Source of the DNA: VRUE01 sp963720805
GTDB lineage: Bacteria > Actinomycetota > Thermoleophilia > Solirubrobacterales > 70-9
Reading direction: 5' to 3'
Assembly: GCA_963720805.1 (NCBI GenBank)
Contig: CAVRGT010000006.1
Location: 186,001 to 250,000, forward strand
DNA length: 64,000 nt
The position numbers and the translations under genes are program-made. Under the pieces are notes generated by a model, which saw only the letters and a program-made list of their open reading frames with translations, was not told where the DNA came from and searched no databases. Below are positions 61,365-64,000 of this stretch, piece after piece; position 1 is the stretch's first letter, and the number at the start of each line of letters is the position of its first letter.

Positions 61365-63594
61365 CGGCGATGGTGTCGAGTGAGTGGGCGAGTTTGCGAA
61401 CGCGGTCGAGCGCAGGCTTCACTTCGCTGATGTTCAGGTTGCCTCCGCGCACGAACGCTTCGATCGAGTTGGCGGCGAGGTTGAGGAACCACTTCCCCTT
61501 CGAAAAACCGAACAACTCTTCGTAGACGCCCAGCCGGCGCTTCGCGATGGCTGGGGTCCAGCGCTCGTTGAAGCCGCGGATATAGGGGTGCTCATCCCGG
61601 AACTTCGACACCAGGTAACGCTCGAGGAACCGCGTCGCCACCGCCGAACGAAACGAGTCGTCCTGGATGTCATCAGAGGTCACCTCGCGCGGGATCCGCG
61701 CCGGCCCAAAGGCCGCTTCGGTGTTCAACGCGCTCCAGAAAAGGTACTCCGTGGTCTTGTATAGCGTCATCGCCAAGAACCTGCCAGCGTCCAGCAGCTG
61801 CACCTTGGCACTGGCTTTGAGCTCATCCTGATCGTCCGCGTCGGAGAAGCCGTCGATCCTCACCAAGCCAACATCGTCGTGCGTACGCTTCTTGGCGAGC
61901 TCCCGCAGCGCCTGTTCGATCCGAACCTGCCCAACGCCCAGCTCGCCCAGTTCCAGGTAGATCTTTCCAACGGCTGCCCGTCCGCGGTCGCGCTTCGCCA
62001 AGTACTGCAGCACGCGTAGCCGGAGGAAATGGAGTGGCGGGTCGGTGTTCTCTTCAGCTCCCTCAAACACCATCACGTTTTTCAGGGGCCGAGGTCGATC
62101 CTGTTCGGCGTCTTGCGTAGCCCAGAAGAGGAGGTGGCGATAAAGCAGGCTCCGCGCCACGCGACGCAGCCTCAATCGCTCACGCCCGGAGCCACTTACC
62201 CGATTCGCCTCAACCGACTCAAGCAAGCCGCGTAGTTGATAGGTGTGAGTCTTGTCTTGGAGAATGTCTGACGCGAAGATGGTGAGGCTCAAGCCACACT
62301 CCCGCAGCGAGCCGTTGTGCCAGGAATGGATGGCCGCAGCGAACTCCCAGTTGTCGTCCTTGAGTTTGGGGTCTTTCTCGTCAGTGCGGAAAATGTCGTA
62401 GACCATCAGGTCGACCAGTTCCAAGACATGATCGAGGAATTCGCCCACGCTCGCCTCTGAAAGCTCGGCGGCAAGGTGCGAGGCTTTCTCGGGATCAATC
62501 GCGCGCCGCAGCCGCTCGATCGTCTCCCGATCCTTGAGAACCGCGAAACGCTTCTCCATCACCTCCTGGGTTATCGCGATAGGAGACTCGCCCCCTGCTT
62601 CACGAGAAGCCATAGGGCGCTTGCTCATCGGAATTCGCCGGGGCCGCGGCAACGTATCCAATGCCTGCTGGATGAGATCGGCATTCTCAGGTCGGACGGC
62701 AATCGCGCCACGCACTCGGTGCGGCGAAGACTGAACCATCGCGGCGAGCGTGAAGCCGCAGTCACTGACCACGTCGTTGTCGAGATGGTCGACGTTGTCG
62801 ATAATGACGAGGGGCTCGTAGGGCGTGCGCTCGCCGATGTATTTGAGCAGGAACGGCAGCTTGTCGCGGAAGGTTTCCGCAGCGAACCTCGCGGTACCGG
62901 CCTTGATGACATCACGGTACTCGTTAGCCGAACCGAAGTAGCGCCACTCTTCGACACTGGAGAGACGTATCCCTTCGCCTTCGAGGGTGTTCTGGAACTC
63001 TTCGAACGCGAGACTCTTCTCGTGCAGATACGCCTGCCACCCTTCGGGATCGCGTAGCTGGTCGCGTAGATGTCCGTAGACCTCTCGATGCATCGTTTCG
63101 GCGACCGAATCGCGATCAATCATGCTTTCGGTGAATTTGTTGGCGTCGAAAACGTACGGTATGAGATTGGCGGCGTGCGAGGGAGGATCGCGATCTGGAA
63201 AAGGGCTAGGCGACTCCGTAAGTTCCTGCATGATCGCTCGCAGCGCAGTCGACTTGCCAGTGCCGCGCTCACCGGTGATCACTGCGATCGTGCCGGTCTC
63301 GAGGGTGTAGATGATGTCCCGCATCTCAGGTCGATCGACGTAGATGTCTGTCCAGAATTTTTCTTCGATCCGCCGCGCCACATACGCGTAGACGTCTTGA
63401 TGGTCACGTGGTGCCGTCATCAACGGCGAGTATTCGAGAGCCGCGTGGATCGCGTTCGTAATCACCTGCAGCTCTCCCTGGTCGGGCAGGGTGTAGTCCC
63501 GGAGCAGGAGCCGCGGTCGGGGCGTCGGAGGCTTTGGTCGCGATAGGGGCGGCATGACTTCCCGGAGCGGGCCGTTCGGATGCTTTGACCACAC
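61348..63594 (-). CDS. Large P-loop ATPase of unknown family
   Basis: A 748-residue protein. Walker A in VITGERGTGKSTALRAIMQE near residue 105, Walker B in YEPLVIIDNVDHLDNDVVSD near residue 265, arginine/sensor-like CGLSLTIFASDILQDKTHTY, and a winged-helix-like C-terminal part (LRLRVLQYLAKRDRGRAAVG; YLELGELGVGQVRIEQALRE). This resembles AAA/STAND-type ATPases with a DNA- or protein-binding tail. Start taken as GTG at 63594; an ATG at 63555 is possible. It is expressed with the KAP NTPase (overlapping) from a good promoter and may form one complex. No close named family recognised. Confidence 0.75.
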   Translation of the reverse strand: MWSKHPNGPLREVMPPLSRPKPPTPRPRLLLRDYTLPDQGELQVITNAIHAALEYSPLMTAPRDHQDVYAYVARRIEEKFWTDIYVDRPEMRDIIYTLETGTIAVITGERGTGKSTALRAIMQELTESPSPFPDRDPPSHAANLIPYVFDANKFTESMIDRDSVAETMHREVYGHLRDQLRDPEGWQAYLHEKSLAFEEFQNTLEGEGIRLSSVEEWRYFGSANEYRDVIKAGTARFAAETFRDKLPFLLKYIGERTPYEPLVIIDNVDHLDNDVVSDCGFTLAAMVQSSPHRVRGAIAVRPENADLIQQALDTLPRPRRIPMSKRPMASREAGGESPIAITQEVMEKRFAVLKDRETIERLRRAIDPEKASHLAAELSEASVGEFLDHVLELVDLMVYDIFRTDEKDPKLKDDNWEFAAAIHSWHNGSLRECGLSLTIFASDILQDKTHTYQLRGLLESVEANRVSGSGRERLRLRRVARSLLYRHLLFWATQDAEQDRPRPLKNVMVFEGAEENTDPPLHFLRLRVLQYLAKRDRGRAAVGKIYLELGELGVGQVRIEQALRELAKKRTHDDVGLVRIDGFSDADDQDELKASAKVQLLDAGRFLAMTLYKTTEYLFWSALNTEAAFGPARIPREVTSDDIQDDSFRSAVATRFLERYLVSKFRDEHPYIRGFNERWTPAIAKRRLGVYEELFGFSKGKWFLNLAANSIEAFVRGGNLNISEVKPALDRVRKLAHSLDTIADARTR

Positions 63595-63624
63595 CGACCA
63601 ATGAGGATTCCCCGAGTCGGACGA

Positions 63625-63652
63625 AGCCTACAAGCAAAGACCGCGAGGTCAA
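63625..63652 (-). promoter_or_regulatory. Likely promoter of the ATPase/KAP operon
   Basis: Minus strand TTGACC (63652-63647) and TAGGCT (63630-63625) are separated by 16 bases and lie about 30 nt before the GTG at 63594. Upstream DNA is AT-rich (63660-63690), unlike its surroundings. Confidence 0.5.
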
Positions 63653-63709
63653 TGCCGAAAAACGTACTATTAAAAACATACGGTTTTATTGTGTCTCGCC
63701 GCCAAAACG

Positions 63710-63992
63710 GCGTCCTACTGGGACTTTGGACGGCGAAGTCCGGTCATTGCCTTGATCAGCCGGCCGCGACGCTTGTGGAGGGCAGAGCGCCTGGTCAGTC
63801 TCGGAAACAGGTGGCGAACGCGCTTGCAGGCGATCCGAGCATTGGAGCCCATGCCCTATGGTCGACTGCACCACGCAGTGGGTGAGTACCTCTGAGTCGG
63901 TCAAGCTGCGCTGGGGTTTCCTGGCTTGCCGGCAGTAGATCGTCAGCGGTGCAGAACACAGAGGTGAGCAGCAGGTCAAAGTCAGCGAGCAT
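63710..63992 (-). pseudogene. Transposase remnant (IS982/IS4-like N-terminus)
   Basis: In two frames the minus strand gives MLADFDLLLTSVFCTADDLL, then SLTDSEVLTHCVVQSTIG, then a third part HLFPRLTRRSALHKRRGRL. The order (short D-DL motif, LTDsEv..L.v.Q, then ..lFP.lp.qs.y.KR...L) is that of IS982/IS4-group transposases. Frame breaks and loss of the catalytic part show it is dead. It marks mobile DNA beyond the ATPase genes. The right 8 bases are outside it. Confidence 0.5.
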
Positions 63993-64000
63993 CGAGGCCC

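Overview
The window looks like chromosomal DNA from a high-GC actinobacterium, most probably of the class Thermoleophilia (Solirubrobacterales-like). This is inference from the GC-rich codon use, many TGATG/ATGA gene overlaps, several apparently leaderless genes, the abundance of sensor kinases and cyclic-di-GMP enzymes, and secreted proteins with a signal region of the type found in that group (e.g. 42644-43237). No rRNA, complete tRNA or CRISPR array is visible.

Layout. 0-4.4 kb: response regulator / GAF kinase pair, TPR protein, P-II and Amt ammonium transporter. 4.4-12 kb: GMC oxidoreductase, DEAD-box helicase, DMT transporter, a 997-residue secreted protein. 12-16.8 kb: SRPBCC proteins, winged-helix proteins, a structured non-coding stretch, an NAD(P)-binding protein. 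16.8-24 kb: envelope genes: processive glycosyltransferase with HEAT partner, secreted toroid enzyme, L,D-transpeptidase, ice-binding-domain protein. 24-39.4 kb: a signalling block: PAS-LuxR regulator, B12-binding diguanylate cyclase, REC-PAS-HD-GYP phosphodiesterase, membrane diguanylate cyclase, NarL regulator, then a tightly overlapping operon (kinase-like protein lacking its histidine, triple-PAS kinase, two single REC proteins, HEAT protein, glycosyltransferase) ending in a second copy of the HEAT/glycosyltransferase pair. 39.4-43.8 kb: surface and secreted proteins. 43.9-49.3 kb: accessory zone with a RES/Xre toxin-antitoxin pair, gene fragments, a decayed VapBC pair, a PD-(D/E)XK-like protein and DUF3024. 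49.3-56.6 kb: MacAB-like efflux genes with two secreted proteins and an OmpR-type two-component pair. 56.8-57.8 kb: Phd/PIN toxin-antitoxin. 57.9-64 kb: left end of a probable integrated island: tRNA-3'-end-like sequence, a 24-bp inverted repeat, a tyrosine integrase, and two overlapping genes for a KAP-type membrane NTPase and a large P-loop ATPase, followed by a transposase remnant.

How the genes work together. The central theme is signal-controlled envelope and polysaccharide output: cyclic-di-GMP synthesis and hydrolysis and a phosphorelay sit next to glycosyltransferases and secreted surface proteins. The right third is mobile and conflict-related, with at least two small repeat families scattered among toxin-antitoxin genes and their remains.

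Caution. Eight otherwise well-conserved genes carry a total of about fifteen single-base frameshifts (both insertions and deletions), including glnK and amt. This pattern fits assembly or sequencing errors better than real pseudogenes, and I annotate those genes across the shifts.
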